Positions 40,682 to 49,820 of a stretch of 64,000 nucleotides of DNA are shown piece by piece. Within the stretch, counting starts at the first letter, position 1, and each line of letters starts with the position of its first letter. The notes under the pieces were generated by a model. That model saw nothing but the letters and a program-made list of their open reading frames with translations. It was not told the origin of the DNA and did no database searches. Made by a program: the position numbers and the translations under genes. Origin of the DNA: Nocardiopsis kunsanensis DSM 44524 (lineage in GTDB: Bacteria; Actinomycetota; Actinomycetes; Streptosporangiales; Streptosporangiaceae); contig NZ_ANAY01000015.1 of assembly GCF_000340965.1 (NCBI RefSeq), forward strand, positions 62,001 through 126,000, written 5' to 3'.

Positions 40682-41845
40682 ATGAACAACAAGGACACCG
40701 AGATCCGCCCGTTCCGTATCCGTATCGCCCCGGAGGAGATCGACGAGCTGCACGAGCGCCTGGCCCGGACCCGCTGGCCCGATTCCCTGCCCGGTGTGGG
40801 ATGGACCTACGGGGTCCCCGGCGACCACTTGAAGGAACTGGCCGAGTACTGGCGCACCGGCTTCGACTGGCGCGCCGCCGAGGCACGGCTCAACCGCTTT
40901 GCGCAGTTCACCACCGACATCGACGGTCAGAGGATCCACTTCCTGCACGTACGTTCGCCCGAGCCGGACGCGGTGCCGTTGATCCTGACCCACGGGTGGC
41001 CTTCCACGTTCGCCGAGTTCCGGGACGTGATCGGCCCGCTCACCGACCCGCGCGGGCACGGCGCCCCGGACGCGCCCGCTTTCCATGTGGTCGCGCCCTC
41101 CGTCCCCGGTGTGGCTTTCTCGGGTCCCACCACCGAGCCGGGGTGGAGCATCGAACGGATGGCTCGGGCCTGGGTCGAGCTCATGGACCGCCTGGGTTAC
41201 GAGCGCTACCTGGCCCAGGGCGGTGACACCGGTTCCCTGGTCTCACCCGAGATGGGGCGTGTGGCCCCCGACCAGGTGATGGGTGTGCACGTCAATGGTC
41301 TGGTCTCGGCGTCCATGCTCGACTGGACCGCCGAGGACCCCACGGCCGGATTCACCGAGGAGGAGACAGCCCTGGTGTACGCGGGCGAGACCGATTGGGA
41401 AGAACGGCAGGGCTACGCGGCCCTGCAGTCCACACGTCCGCAGACCCTGGCCTACGCGCTGACCGACTCCCCGGTGGGGGTTCTGGCCTGGAACCTGGAG
41501 TGGTTCGTCGACTACGACCCCGAACGCGGGGTGCAGCCGCCCGTGGACCGCGACGTGGTCCTCACACACGTGTCCCTGTACTGGTTCACGCGTACTTCCG
41601 GTTCGGCGGCCCGCATGTACAAGGACGGTGGGGACGCCTTCTACGGCGGCCGGGACTCGGGGGTTCCCACCGCGGTGGCGCTCTTCCCCGGTGACGCGCC
41701 CGTGCGCACCCTGGCCGAGCGCTCCAACTCGATCGTCCGCTGGACCCGGTACGAACGCGGCGGGCACTTCGCAGCGACCCAGGCACCGGACCTGCTCACG
41801 GCGGATGTGCGTGCCTTCGCGAGCGAACTGGCGGGAACCGGCTGA
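40682..41845 (+). CDS. Epoxide hydrolase, alpha/beta-hydrolase with EHN domain
   Basis: Hydrolyses an epoxide to a diol. A 387-residue protein with an N-terminal EHN domain (FRIRIAPEEIDELHERLARTRWPD... RLNRFAQFTTDIDG). The alpha/beta core follows, with the oxyanion motif THGWPSTFAEF and the nucleophile elbow AQGGDTGSLVSPEMG, where Asp is the nucleophile. C-terminal RYERGGHFAATQAP carries the catalytic His. ATG 40682 has no strong ribosome binding site; the promoter dyad is only 18-46 bp away, suggesting a short or absent leader. Likely controlled by the divergent WYL regulator. Substrate unknown. Confidence 0.92.
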   Translation: MNNKDTEIRPFRIRIAPEEIDELHERLARTRWPDSLPGVGWTYGVPGDHLKELAEYWRTGFDWRAAEARLNRFAQFTTDIDGQRIHFLHVRSPEPDAVPLILTHGWPSTFAEFRDVIGPLTDPRGHGAPDAPAFHVVAPSVPGVAFSGPTTEPGWSIERMARAWVELMDRLGYERYLAQGGDTGSLVSPEMGRVAPDQVMGVHVNGLVSASMLDWTAEDPTAGFTEEETALVYAGETDWEERQGYAALQSTRPQTLAYALTDSPVGVLAWNLEWFVDYDPERGVQPPVDRDVVLTHVSLYWFTRTSGSAARMYKDGGDAFYGGRDSGVPTAVALFPGDAPVRTLAERSNSIVRWTRYERGGHFAATQAPDLLTADVRAFASELAGTG

Positions 41846-42039
41846 GGGGTTGGATGCGTCCGCGTACTCCTCCCGCCCCTGATCGGGACCCCGGGGCCGG
41901 GGTGGCCGTCGGTGTCCTCGGAGCACATGTTCTACGGTGGTTTTCTCCGGTTCCTCCCTTCCCCGGTCTGCCGGGGGATGCCGAGCACGTACGAGCCACC
42001 GGCCCGACCGCACCCCGTGTGCGCCGTTTGGAGGACCCC

Positions 42040-42984
42040 GTGAGAGCAGTACCGACGGCGGCGCTGACCGCTGCCCTCGTCCTGGCCGTGGTCTCCTGCT
42101 CCCCGGACGAAGGCGGGCAGGAGGGGCCGGACACCGACCGGTACCTGTCGGTCGGCGACTCCCTGACCGTGGGGGTGCAGCCCACCGGAGGGGGCCAGGG
42201 CCCTCCCGAGGAGACCGACGAGGGCTACACCGACTTCCTGGCCGCGTCGCTGGCCGATCAGGGGCAGGAACTCGACCACGAACGCAATGGTTGCCGGGGC
42301 GAGGACACCACGACCTTCCTCGACGGCGGCAACCCGGCCTGCGGTGACCGTTACGACGGTGATTCCCAGGCGGAGACAGCAGAGGACTTCCTCGACGAGA
42401 ACGGGGACGAGGTCGAGCTCATCACCCTGAGTCTGGGCATCAACAACGTCGCCGGGTGTTTCGAGCAGGTCGACCTGAGCGACCCGGTCGACGCCTCCCG
42501 ATTGGACACCGACTGTGTCGAGGAAGGCCTGGAGCGGGTCGACGAGGAGCTGCCCGAGGTCACCGAGCAGCTGCGCGAGGCGGCCGGGCCGGACACGCAG
42601 ATCGTGGGGATGACCTACTACAACCCCTTCCTGGCCCCGTGGGCCGTCGAACACGCGGGCGAGTCCGACCCGGGTACCCCCGGCGGCGAACTCCCCGACG
42701 GCCGCGGGGTCGTCGACTACGCGGTCGAGGTGATGGAGCAGCTCAACGAGACCCTGCGGTCGGCCTACGCTGAACAGGACATCGACGTCGCCGACGTCGA
42801 GGCGCACTTCGACTCCGGGGAGTTCGGGGTTCCCGAGGACAGCGGGTCCGACCTGCCGCTCAACGTGCAACGGGTCTGCGACTGGACGTGGATGTGCAAC
42901 ACCGAGGTCGGTCCCGACATCCACACCGACCCCGAGGGCGCGCAGGAGATCGCCGAGGTCCACGAGGAGCAGGTGGAGTTCTAG
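42040..42984 (+). CDS. SGNH/GDSL-like hydrolase lipoprotein
   Basis: Predicted secreted, lipid-anchored esterase or lipase of 314 residues. The lipobox is VVSCSPD with Cys20. Block I is YLSVGDSLTVG with catalytic Ser41. Block III-like GINNVAG contains the Asn, and C-terminal DIHTDPEGAQEIAE has the Asp and His of the triad. The intervening region is very acidic. GTG 42040 has GGAGGA at 42030-42035. The window between this and the epoxide hydrolase (41846-42039) shows no other gene. Substrate unknown. Confidence 0.85.
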   Translation: MRAVPTAALTAALVLAVVSCSPDEGGQEGPDTDRYLSVGDSLTVGVQPTGGGQGPPEETDEGYTDFLAASLADQGQELDHERNGCRGEDTTTFLDGGNPACGDRYDGDSQAETAEDFLDENGDEVELITLSLGINNVAGCFEQVDLSDPVDASRLDTDCVEEGLERVDEELPEVTEQLREAAGPDTQIVGMTYYNPFLAPWAVEHAGESDPGTPGGELPDGRGVVDYAVEVMEQLNETLRSAYAEQDIDVADVEAHFDSGEFGVPEDSGSDLPLNVQRVCDWTWMCNTEVGPDIHTDPEGAQEIAEVHEEQVEF

Positions 42985-42990
42985 CGCGCC

Positions 42991-43023
42991 TCCGACGGGT
43001 GCACGGAACGTGCGCCCGTCGGA
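42991..43023. terminator. Bidirectional hairpin terminator
   Basis: TCCGACGGG (42991-42999) pairs with CCCGTCGGA (43015-43023), and the inner GCAC/GTGC extends the stem to about 14 bp around a 5-nt loop. It lies between the convergent SGNH and deaminase genes. Confidence 0.8.
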
Positions 43024-43035
43024 CAGGGCCGGTCG

Positions 43036-43530
43036 TCAGGCCACGCCGGAGCTGCGGGCCTGGAGCGCGCGGATCTCCTCGGTCAGCTCCGCTGCGGGGC
43101 CGCGGGTGGGCACGCCCGGAGCCACGGCGTGGATCGGCAGCGGGGTGAGCGGTCCCGGGTCCACGCCCCATTCGGTGCGCCAGGTGGTGAGCTGTTCGGT
43201 GCTGGAGGCGTAGACGATCGGGCCCAGGCCCACCAAGGCGTGCGCGGCGCTGCACAGGGCGCAGTGCTCGCCCGAGGTGTAGGCGGTGGCGGAGGCCCGC
43301 TCCTCGGGGGTCAGGTTCTCGGCGGCCCAGCGGGCGATGGCGAACTCCGGGTGCCGGGTGGAGTCCCCACCGGAGATCCGGTTGCGGTCCTCGAAGCGGA
43401 CGGTACCGCGGCTGTCGACGAGGACGGAACCGAAGGGTTCGTCCCCGTCGTCCAGTGCCTCGCGTGCCAGGTCGACGCAGCGGCGCAGGTGGGTCAGGTC
43501 CTGGTCGGTGATCGTGTGTGTGCTCGACAT
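43036..43530 (-). CDS. Cytidine/deoxycytidylate deaminase-family nucleoside or base deaminase
   Basis: Zinc deaminase of 164 residues. The metal and proton-transfer site HPEFAIARWA (His and Glu) and the second zinc motif HCALCSAA (Cys-x2-Cys, with the usual Pro replaced by His before the first Cys) are clear. Relatives (GuaD/TadA-like small deaminases) act on guanine, cytosine or nucleosides; the sequence does not decide which. Stands alone and converges on the SGNH gene. ATG 43530. Confidence 0.87.
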   Translation of the reverse strand: MSSTHTITDQDLTHLRRCVDLAREALDDGDEPFGSVLVDSRGTVRFEDRNRISGGDSTRHPEFAIARWAAENLTPEERASATAYTSGEHCALCSAAHALVGLGPIVYASSTEQLTTWRTEWGVDPGPLTPLPIHAVAPGVPTRGPAAELTEEIRALQARSSGVA

Positions 43531-43846
43531 GGGGCGAACCTAACACCGGGGGCCACTCCGGGAACCCCTGCATCCTGGGGCGGGAAGAGGGGCGGGGCCG
43601 GCGCTTCCGGAGACCGGAGCGGCCGTGAGTACGCTTTCGTCCGCTTGCCCGGTCTGCGTCCGGGAGGGGGAGGTGACCGGCAGGAGAACCGTCGATCGTG
43701 GCCGAGGTACAGGGAAGCCTGCCGGTACGGCCGGGGCGGCAGTCCGAGGCGTTGTCACTCTGTGACGCCGCCCTCGGAACCGTCCGAGCCCGGCCGAAGT
43801 CACATGGGGGAACGTTTTTCCTGGCTTCGAGAGGATCGGATTCCCC
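43531..43846. other. Divergent spacer between deaminase and DoxX-like genes
   Basis: About 316 bp without a supported gene. It holds the promoters of the two divergent genes. GTCAC-TCT-GTGAC at 43754-43766 is a small dyad of unknown meaning. AGAGGA at 43830-43835 could be the ribosome binding site for the DoxX-like gene. Confidence 0.4.
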
Positions 43847-44935
43847 TTGTCCCCCGACAGCACCGACCACGGGCCGCCCACGTCCGCGTCGGCTTCCTCC
43901 GCCCCCGATCCGGGCCCTGCCGAGCCCGTACCCTCCTCCGGCCGCACCGAGGACGGAGCGCGGCCCCGTTGGTGGGTGACCGCCTTGTGGATGGGCCACG
44001 GCCTGCTGCGCATGGGCCTGTTCAGCTACCTGCTGGTCTACGGCTGGACGAAGCTGATCCTGATGCAGATGGGCCAGGCCGATTACGGCCGTGCCCTGAC
44101 CACCATGGGTGAGAAGAGCCCCATGGGTCTGTTGTGGGACTTCATCGCCTACGCGCCCACGGTGCAGTTCCTGTCGGGCCTGGTGGAGGTTCTGGCTGCC
44201 GTACTGCTGATCTGGCGGCGCACCGCATGGTTGGGCGGGCTGCTCGGCGCCGGGGCGATGGGTGTGGTGTTCCTGCTCAACATGGCCTACGACGTGCCCG
44301 TCAAACAGCTCGCCCTGGCCATGGCGATCGGGTGCCTGCTCGTGGCTCTTCCGGAACTGCGCCGCCTGGGCGGGTTCCTGGCGGGCCGCCCCGTTGGGGC
44401 GATCACCCCGCCGCGGCCGGTCCCTTGGCCCCGCGTGCACGCCTTCACCCGGTGGGTGTTCGGTTCCCTCGGTGTGCTCATCGCCGTGGCTCCCTCAGCG
44501 GCGGTCCCGATGATGTGGCCGAGCGAGCTCGACTCGCCGCTACCGGGGGTCTACCACGTCGTGGAGGACACGGCCGAACCCGCCGGGCAGCTCGCCGAGG
44601 ACGAACGCTGGCAGGCGATCGCCTTCGGCCAGTACGACCATGGGGACATGTCCCAGCTCGCGATCAGGACGGCCGACGGCGACCTGCTGGAAGGCACGTA
44701 CACACACGATTCCGGGGGCGGGCTCGAACTCCGTCTGCGGGAGCCTCTGAAGGGTGACCGGCCCTTGAACCAGGAGCCCCGGGAGACGGTGGAGCTGACC
44801 TGGCAGCTCGACGACGGCGGGCGTCTGCATCTGGAGGGTGAGGGGCACGAGCTCATCGCCGAGCCCGACCCCGAGCTGACCTATCTCCACGACCGCGGGT
44901 TCAGGTGGGCCCCGGGTCCGCCGGTCAACCGCTGA
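43847..44935 (+). CDS. DoxX-like membrane protein with C-terminal extracytoplasmic domain
   Basis: A 362-residue membrane protein. A Pro/Ser-rich cytoplasmic N-terminus is followed by four helices (about residues 45-165), with FSYLLVYGWTKLILMQMG and TVQFLSGLVEVLAAVLLIWRR resembling DoxX/SURF4-type proteins. A fifth helix (FGSLGVLIAVAPSAAVPMMW, about 205-225) anchors a C-terminal domain of about 135 residues rich in beta-strand pattern and acidic residues. Function unknown. The TTG at 43847 is taken as start because AGAGGA lies 11 bases upstream; later GTG or ATG codons are possible. Confidence 0.75.
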   Translation: MSPDSTDHGPPTSASASSAPDPGPAEPVPSSGRTEDGARPRWWVTALWMGHGLLRMGLFSYLLVYGWTKLILMQMGQADYGRALTTMGEKSPMGLLWDFIAYAPTVQFLSGLVEVLAAVLLIWRRTAWLGGLLGAGAMGVVFLLNMAYDVPVKQLALAMAIGCLLVALPELRRLGGFLAGRPVGAITPPRPVPWPRVHAFTRWVFGSLGVLIAVAPSAAVPMMWPSELDSPLPGVYHVVEDTAEPAGQLAEDERWQAIAFGQYDHGDMSQLAIRTADGDLLEGTYTHDSGGGLELRLREPLKGDRPLNQEPRETVELTWQLDDGGRLHLEGEGHELIAEPDPELTYLHDRGFRWAPGPPVNR

Positions 44936-44944
44936 GCAGCCACC

Positions 44945-44980
44945 AGGAGCGCCCACTGTCGCACAGGCCGGGGCGCTCCT
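44945..44980 (+). terminator. Hairpin terminator after DoxX-like gene
   Basis: A perfect 10-bp stem AGGAGCGCCC/GGGCGCTCCT (44945-44954 and 44971-44980) begins 9 bp after the stop codon and is followed by TTGCTGT, slightly T-rich. Confidence 0.75.
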
Positions 44981-45014
44981 TGCTGTGTCCGGACGGTGAC
45001 CGGACTGTGAGTGG

Positions 45015-45046
45015 ATGCACCCGGTGCAGCGTTGCACTGAGTGCAT
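45015..45046. promoter_or_regulatory. Four-half-site TetR operator over a leaderless promoter
   Basis: ATGCAC-N3-GTGCA-N4-TGCAC-N3-GTGCAT forms a nested perfect dyad centred at 45030.5. It overlaps a plausible -35, TTGCAC at 45032-45037, which stands 18 bp from TACCGT (45056-45061). The GTG start of the TetR gene at 45068 is 7 bp beyond, so the message would be leaderless. Probable autoregulatory operator, also controlling the MMPL exporter. Confidence 0.75.
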
Positions 45047-45067
45047 GCAGCGCCGTACCGTGACAGG

Positions 45068-45730
45068 GTGAACGATCAGGGCAATCCTCCCTCGCGGGAT
45101 CGGCGCGAGGCACTGAAGTCGCGACACCGTCGCGCGATCATCGACGCCGCAGCTGCGTTGATGTCCGAGATCGAAGGCACACATTTCACCGTCGACCAGC
45201 TCGCCGAGCGGGCCGACGTGTCCCGGCGGACCGTCTTCAACCACTTCGGCTCCCTCGACGACATCGTTCTCGAGGTGTTCGGCGAGATCCTGGAGTCGAT
45301 CCTCGGAGACATCGAGTCCGGTTTCGACACCGAGGTCAGTACCCGCCCGGGCGCCATGTTCGACGAGGTCGCCGAGGCTCTGCGCTCGGCCGACCTGGTC
45401 ACCCCGATCACCCGCCTCAAGCGCATGCTCGCCCGGGGAGGAAGTGAACCCTCCCCGAGCCAGGCGGCACTGTTCGAGAGCGCGATCAACGACGTGACCG
45501 CCCGCCTCGCCGCCCTCATCCTGAACCGCCGCCCCGAGGCCGATCCGCTCGTGATCGACCTGATGTGCGGCGCACTGGTCAGCGGCGGCGTGGTCGTGGT
45601 CCACCACTGGGAGCGGGCCACCGGCGGGGTCGACACCGAGGACTCACGCCGTACCTGGACCGAACTGGTGGACCGCATGATCTCGGTGAACCGCGACGGC
45701 TACGGGTCGTTCGGACCCGGAACGCCCTGA
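45068..45730 (+). CDS. TetR-family transcriptional regulator of MMPL exporter
   Basis: A 220-residue repressor. An N-terminal helix-turn-helix at about residues 20-65 (FTVDQLAERADVSRRTVFNHFGSLDDIVLEVF) is followed by an all-helical ligand domain. The GTG at 45068 is chosen because the regulatory dyad and promoter leave no room for an upstream start and the N-terminus then precedes the DNA-binding domain by a normal distance. The MMPL exporter begins 42 bp downstream, so the two are probably co-transcribed and derepressed by an exporter substrate. Confidence 0.92.
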   Translation: MNDQGNPPSRDRREALKSRHRRAIIDAAAALMSEIEGTHFTVDQLAERADVSRRTVFNHFGSLDDIVLEVFGEILESILGDIESGFDTEVSTRPGAMFDEVAEALRSADLVTPITRLKRMLARGGSEPSPSQAALFESAINDVTARLAALILNRRPEADPLVIDLMCGALVSGGVVVVHHWERATGGVDTEDSRRTWTELVDRMISVNRDGYGSFGPGTP

Positions 45731-45772
45731 GCGCAGGCGCGCTCCTCACCCACATTCATTGGCGAAAGACCC

Positions 45773-48241
45773 ATGGCTGAATTTCTCTACAAGCTCGGTC
45801 GCGCGTGTGCGACCCGGGCGAAGACCGTCATCGCGGTCTGGTTGGCCCTGTTGGTGGCCTCCAGTACCGCGTTCTTCCTCTTCTCGGGTGAGCTGGAGGA
45901 CAGCTTCTCCATCCCTGGGACCCCCACCGACGAGGTGAATCAGCGCCTGTCGGAGAAGTTCGACGGGATGGGCGGCGGTGCGGGCACCGTCGTGTACCAG
46001 ACCGAGGACGGGGAGCCCTTCACCGAGGAGCAGAAGGAAGCGATCGCCGACCGGGCCGAGCAGACCACCGAGGTCTCCGGTGTCGAGGACGCGGTCGACC
46101 CCTTCGCCACGGAGCAGGACCGCGCCGACCGGCAGCAGGAGATGGAGGAGGGCCGCGAGGAGCTCGAGGAGGGGCTCGAGGAACTCGAGGCCGGCCAGGA
46201 GGAGCTCGACCAGGGCCGCGCCCAGGCCGAGGCTGCCGGGATGCTCGACCAGTCCGAGGACCAACTCGACGCCCAGCAGGCCGAGATCGACCGGAACCGT
46301 GAGGAGATCGAGGCGCAGGAGGAGCAGCTCGACCGGGGCGAGGCCCTGTTCGAGATGGCCTCCGAGATCGGCACGGTCTCCGAGGACGGCGCGACCGCAC
46401 TGGTCAACATCTCCTTCACCGACGCCCAGGAAGAGGTCTCCCAGGAGACCCGCGACACCGTCATGGGTGTCTTCGAGAGCGACCCGGTCCCCGGCACCGA
46501 GGTCGAGTTCGGCAACGACCTCGCCATGAGTATGCCCAGCCTGGTCAGCACCGCTGAGGTCATCGGTCTGATCGTGGCCGGTGTGGTCCTGGTGGTCATG
46601 CTCGGTACCCTCATCGGTGCCGGCCTGCCGATCCTGACGGCGCTGGTCGGTGTCGGGATCGCCACGCTGACCGCGATGTCGTTGTCGGACGTGTTGCAGA
46701 TGGCGTCGGTGACGCCGATCCTGGGCCTGATGCTGGGCCTGGCCGTGGGCATCGACTACGCGTTGTTCATCGTCCACCGCCACCGCCGGCAACTCAAGCA
46801 GAGCACCGAGCTGCAGGAGTCCATCGGCCTGGCCAACGGGACCGCGGGCAACGCGGTGGTCTTCGCCGGCACGACGGTGCTCATCGCCCTGCTGGGCCTG
46901 AACATCACCGGGATCGGTTTCCTGGGCCTGATGGGCAGTGTGGGCGCCATCGCCATCACCGTCGCGGTGCTCATCGCGGTGACGCTGGTGCCGGCTCTGT
47001 TGTCACTGGTGGGCACGCGCATCCTCTCGCGCCGTGAGCGCTCCCGCCTGGCCGAGAACGGGGAGTCCAACGGCAAGCACCGCCACGGGGACGAGGACGA
47101 GGTCCGGCCGATGTCGACCGGGCGGGCCCTGCTGCGTTCCGCGGTCGCCGTCCTGGCGCTGGGCATCGTCGCCGTGCCCGCGCTCGACCTGCGGTTGGGC
47201 ATGCCCGACGGTGCCTCCGAGCCCAGCGACTCGACCCAGTACCAGGCCTACACCGCCATCGAGGAGAACTTCGGCGAGGGCATGAACGGACCGCTCCTGG
47301 TCACGGCCGACCTCAGCGGCGGTCCCACCGACGAGGCCGCCGAGGCCACCGCAGAGGAGGAGCAGTTCCAGGTCGCCGAGGAGCTCTACTCCCGTGACGC
47401 CGTGGCCGGCGTGGCGCCCATCGGGATCTCCGACGACCAGACCCTGGCGATCTTCCAGGTCGTGCCCGAGGACGGGCCCTCGAGCGAGTCCACCGAGGAG
47501 CTGGTCCACACCTTCCGGGACCTGGAGGTCATCGAGGGCACCGGGCCGCTCGGTGTCGCCGGCATGGCCAGCGGCAACATCGACATCTCCGAGACCCTGA
47601 GCGATGCGCTCCCGGCCTACCTCGCCGTGGTGGTGGGACTGTCGCTGGTCATCCTGCTGCTGGTGTTCCGGTCGGTCTTCGTGCCGGTCGTGGCCACACT
47701 CGGGTTCATCCTGTCCTACTTCGCCGCCCTGGGCGGTGTGGTGGCCATCTACCAGTGGGGCTGGCTCAGCGCGGTCTTCGGGGTCGACAACCCCGGCCCG
47801 GTGCTGAACTTCCTGCCGACACTGCTGGTGGGGATCCTGTTCGGCCTGGCGATGGACTACATGCTCTTCATCGGAACGGGCATGCGCGAGGCCTACGCGC
47901 ACGGCACGCCCGCACGGTCGGCGGTCGTGCGGGGCTTCCGGGCCGGGCGTTCGGTGGTCACCGCAGCTGCGATCATCATGGGTTCGGTCTTCGGCGGATT
48001 CATCTTCTCCGAGACCATCATGATCAGCTCGATCGGGTTCGCGTTGGCCTTCGGTGTGCTCATCGACGCGTTCGTGGTGCGCATGCTGCTGATCCCCGCG
48101 CTGATGCACCTGGCCGGGGACGGGGCCTGGTGGCTGCCCAAGTGGCTGGACCGGATCCTGCCCGACATCGACGTGGAGGGTTCGGCCCTGGAGGCGCGCC
48201 ACCTGGGCGGGGAGAGCCCCGAGGGGCCGGTCTCCGCCTAG
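45773..48241 (+). CDS. MMPL/RND-family exporter with coiled-coil insert
   Basis: An 822-residue membrane transporter with twelve predicted helices in two halves. Each half has a large extracytoplasmic loop after its first helix and the proton-relay region (GLMLGLAVGIDYALFIVHRHRRQL and GILFGLAMDYMLFIGTGMREAY). The first loop carries a striking Glu/Gln-rich stretch at about residues 117-195 with heptad spacing, a predicted coiled coil of about 75 residues. Actinobacterial MMPL proteins export lipids or drugs; the cargo is unknown. ATG 45773 has only a weak purine-rich site. It follows and is probably controlled by the TetR regulator. Confidence 0.93.
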   Translation: MAEFLYKLGRACATRAKTVIAVWLALLVASSTAFFLFSGELEDSFSIPGTPTDEVNQRLSEKFDGMGGGAGTVVYQTEDGEPFTEEQKEAIADRAEQTTEVSGVEDAVDPFATEQDRADRQQEMEEGREELEEGLEELEAGQEELDQGRAQAEAAGMLDQSEDQLDAQQAEIDRNREEIEAQEEQLDRGEALFEMASEIGTVSEDGATALVNISFTDAQEEVSQETRDTVMGVFESDPVPGTEVEFGNDLAMSMPSLVSTAEVIGLIVAGVVLVVMLGTLIGAGLPILTALVGVGIATLTAMSLSDVLQMASVTPILGLMLGLAVGIDYALFIVHRHRRQLKQSTELQESIGLANGTAGNAVVFAGTTVLIALLGLNITGIGFLGLMGSVGAIAITVAVLIAVTLVPALLSLVGTRILSRRERSRLAENGESNGKHRHGDEDEVRPMSTGRALLRSAVAVLALGIVAVPALDLRLGMPDGASEPSDSTQYQAYTAIEENFGEGMNGPLLVTADLSGGPTDEAAEATAEEEQFQVAEELYSRDAVAGVAPIGISDDQTLAIFQVVPEDGPSSESTEELVHTFRDLEVIEGTGPLGVAGMASGNIDISETLSDALPAYLAVVVGLSLVILLLVFRSVFVPVVATLGFILSYFAALGGVVAIYQWGWLSAVFGVDNPGPVLNFLPTLLVGILFGLAMDYMLFIGTGMREAYAHGTPARSAVVRGFRAGRSVVTAAAIIMGSVFGGFIFSETIMISSIGFALAFGVLIDAFVVRMLLIPALMHLAGDGAWWLPKWLDRILPDIDVEGSALEARHLGGESPEGPVSA

Positions 48242-48300
48242 GACTCCGGCGCCGGGGAGGCTTCCGAGGGGGCTCGGCACCGGTGCCGACGGCTCGCCAC

Positions 48301-48336
48301 GCGGGGCCGGGGGACGTGGAGTTCCCCGGCCCCCGC
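48301..48336. terminator. Hairpin between convergent MMPL and amine oxidase genes
   Basis: GCGGGG-CCGGGGG (from 48301) pairs with CCCCGG-CCCCCGC (to 48336) with one bulge and a loop of about 9 nt. It lies between convergent stops at 48241 and 48375 and can serve both. Confidence 0.6.
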
Positions 48337-48374
48337 TCGTGTGTGCAGGCACCCCGCGCACGCTCGCGGCGGGC

Positions 48375-49595
48375 TCAGCCGGAGGTGATGCGGGCCGCGA
48401 CGCGGCGGCCGCTGCGCAGAGCGCTCTCCAGGTAACCGCAGATGATCTCGGTGTGCTCCCCGGCCAGGTACAGGCGGCCGAAGGGTTCGCGCAGGCGCCG
48501 CAGTGAATCGAGGTCACCCGGGCCCAGAGCCGAGTAGGTGCAGCCGGACTCGGGTTCCTCACTCCACCAGGCCGCCACGGGGTCGCCGTCTGGGGTGCCG
48601 AGTTCGGGGAAGAGCGCGCCGACCGTGTCCAGGACCTCTTGTTCGGGCAGGGGCCGGTAGGCGTACGCGGTCAGGATCCCGGGGAGGCCGGGCTGGTCCT
48701 CGGGGGCGTTGTCGTACACGTGCTGGAACCCGGCGTGGTCGACGCGGCGGTCGCCCGCTCCGGCGTCAGGGCGCTGTGCGTAGGGCACCAGGAGTTTGCC
48801 ACCCCGGCCCTGGTGCACGGAGGGCACGGACACCACGGGGTCCAGGGTGATGCGTTCCAGGGCAGGCAGGGGCACGGCGATCACGGCACGGTCGGCGGTG
48901 ACGGTGTGGCGGTCGGTACGGACCACGACCCCGTCCCGGCCGTGTTCGACGGTGCGCACGGGGTCCGCGCGGCGTATGCGGTCCTGGCCCAGTTCGCGGG
49001 CCATGGCGTCGGTGAGTTCGGCGGTACCGCCGGCGATGCGGTACGCGGTCTCCCCCGAGTCGAGTTCCTCTCCCAGGGCCAGCGCGAGTTCGGACAGTTC
49101 TTCGGGCTCGACCATGTACTCGGCGCGGATGTGGGCGGTCGTCCAGGCGCACTCGCTCGGTGAGAGGCCGGCGCTGTCCATCCAGTCGGTGGCGCTGCGG
49201 CGGTCCATCCCGCGGGCGACCGGGTCGTCCCAGGGGTGTTCCAGGTCGCTCAGGCGCCCTTCGAGGCCTTCGAGGGCCTCCGCCACACGTTCGGCGTCGC
49301 CGGGTTCCTCCACGTGGGCCCGGCCGTCGACGACGAGCGCCTCGAAGCCGCCACCCGAGCGCAACCCGAGCCCGTAACGTTCGGCCAGGCCGAGTACTTC
49401 GCGGTGTTCGGGGTTGACCCATTCGGCCCCGGCGTTGGCGAGCCGGCCGTCGGGGAAACGGACGGTGCGTGCGCGCCCGCCCACACGTGGGCGGGCCTCG
49501 ATCACCTGCACGTCGTGCCCGGCGGCGGTGAGTTCGAGCGCGGCCATGAGGCCGGCGGCGCCCGCTCCGATGACGACGGTGTCCCTGCGTTCCAT
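48375..49595 (-). CDS. Flavin-dependent amine oxidase (FAD/NAD(P)-binding protein)
   Basis: A 406-residue flavoprotein of the monoamine-oxidase/phytoene-desaturase superfamily. The N-terminal dinucleotide-binding VVIGAGAAGLMAALELTAAGHDVQVIEARPRVGGRA is complete. GGTAELTDAMARELG is the usual substrate-domain entry, and the C-terminal FAD motif is LYLAGEHTEIICGYLESALRSGRRVA. Acts on an amine or related donor; substrate unknown. ATG 49595 is chosen because the Rossmann motif follows within six residues; there is no strong ribosome binding site. Confidence 0.9.
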   Translation of the reverse strand: MERRDTVVIGAGAAGLMAALELTAAGHDVQVIEARPRVGGRARTVRFPDGRLANAGAEWVNPEHREVLGLAERYGLGLRSGGGFEALVVDGRAHVEEPGDAERVAEALEGLEGRLSDLEHPWDDPVARGMDRRSATDWMDSAGLSPSECAWTTAHIRAEYMVEPEELSELALALGEELDSGETAYRIAGGTAELTDAMARELGQDRIRRADPVRTVEHGRDGVVVRTDRHTVTADRAVIAVPLPALERITLDPVVSVPSVHQGRGGKLLVPYAQRPDAGAGDRRVDHAGFQHVYDNAPEDQPGLPGILTAYAYRPLPEQEVLDTVGALFPELGTPDGDPVAAWWSEEPESGCTYSALGPGDLDSLRRLREPFGRLYLAGEHTEIICGYLESALRSGRRVAARITSG

Positions 49596-49820
49596 GCATC
49601 CCATTGTGCGGCTGGGGACGCTCCGGACGGGGCGTGTGCGCCGCCCCGTTCCCGCCGTTCTGCACCGCGGCGGGAAAATGTGATCTGGATGATACGGAGT
49701 TGCGGATTCGCACCACAGGTGCCCCGGATCCCCCACCGCGCCGCCCTCCCGGGTGCCTGAATCGCCACGCCTCGTCCCCATACGCCCCGGTCTGTGAACT
49801 TATGTGTTGCTTACGCATGG

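Noticed and set aside
43754-43766. GTCAC-TCT-GTGAC as a Crp-type operator
   Set aside because: Crp sites have TGTGA-N6-TCACA polarity and spacing; this small dyad does not fit and may be chance.
46120-46360. Repetitive GAG/CAG-rich DNA that looks like a tandem repeat
   Set aside because: It is in-frame coding for the Glu/Gln coiled coil of the MMPL protein; units are not identical and there is no repeat boundary.
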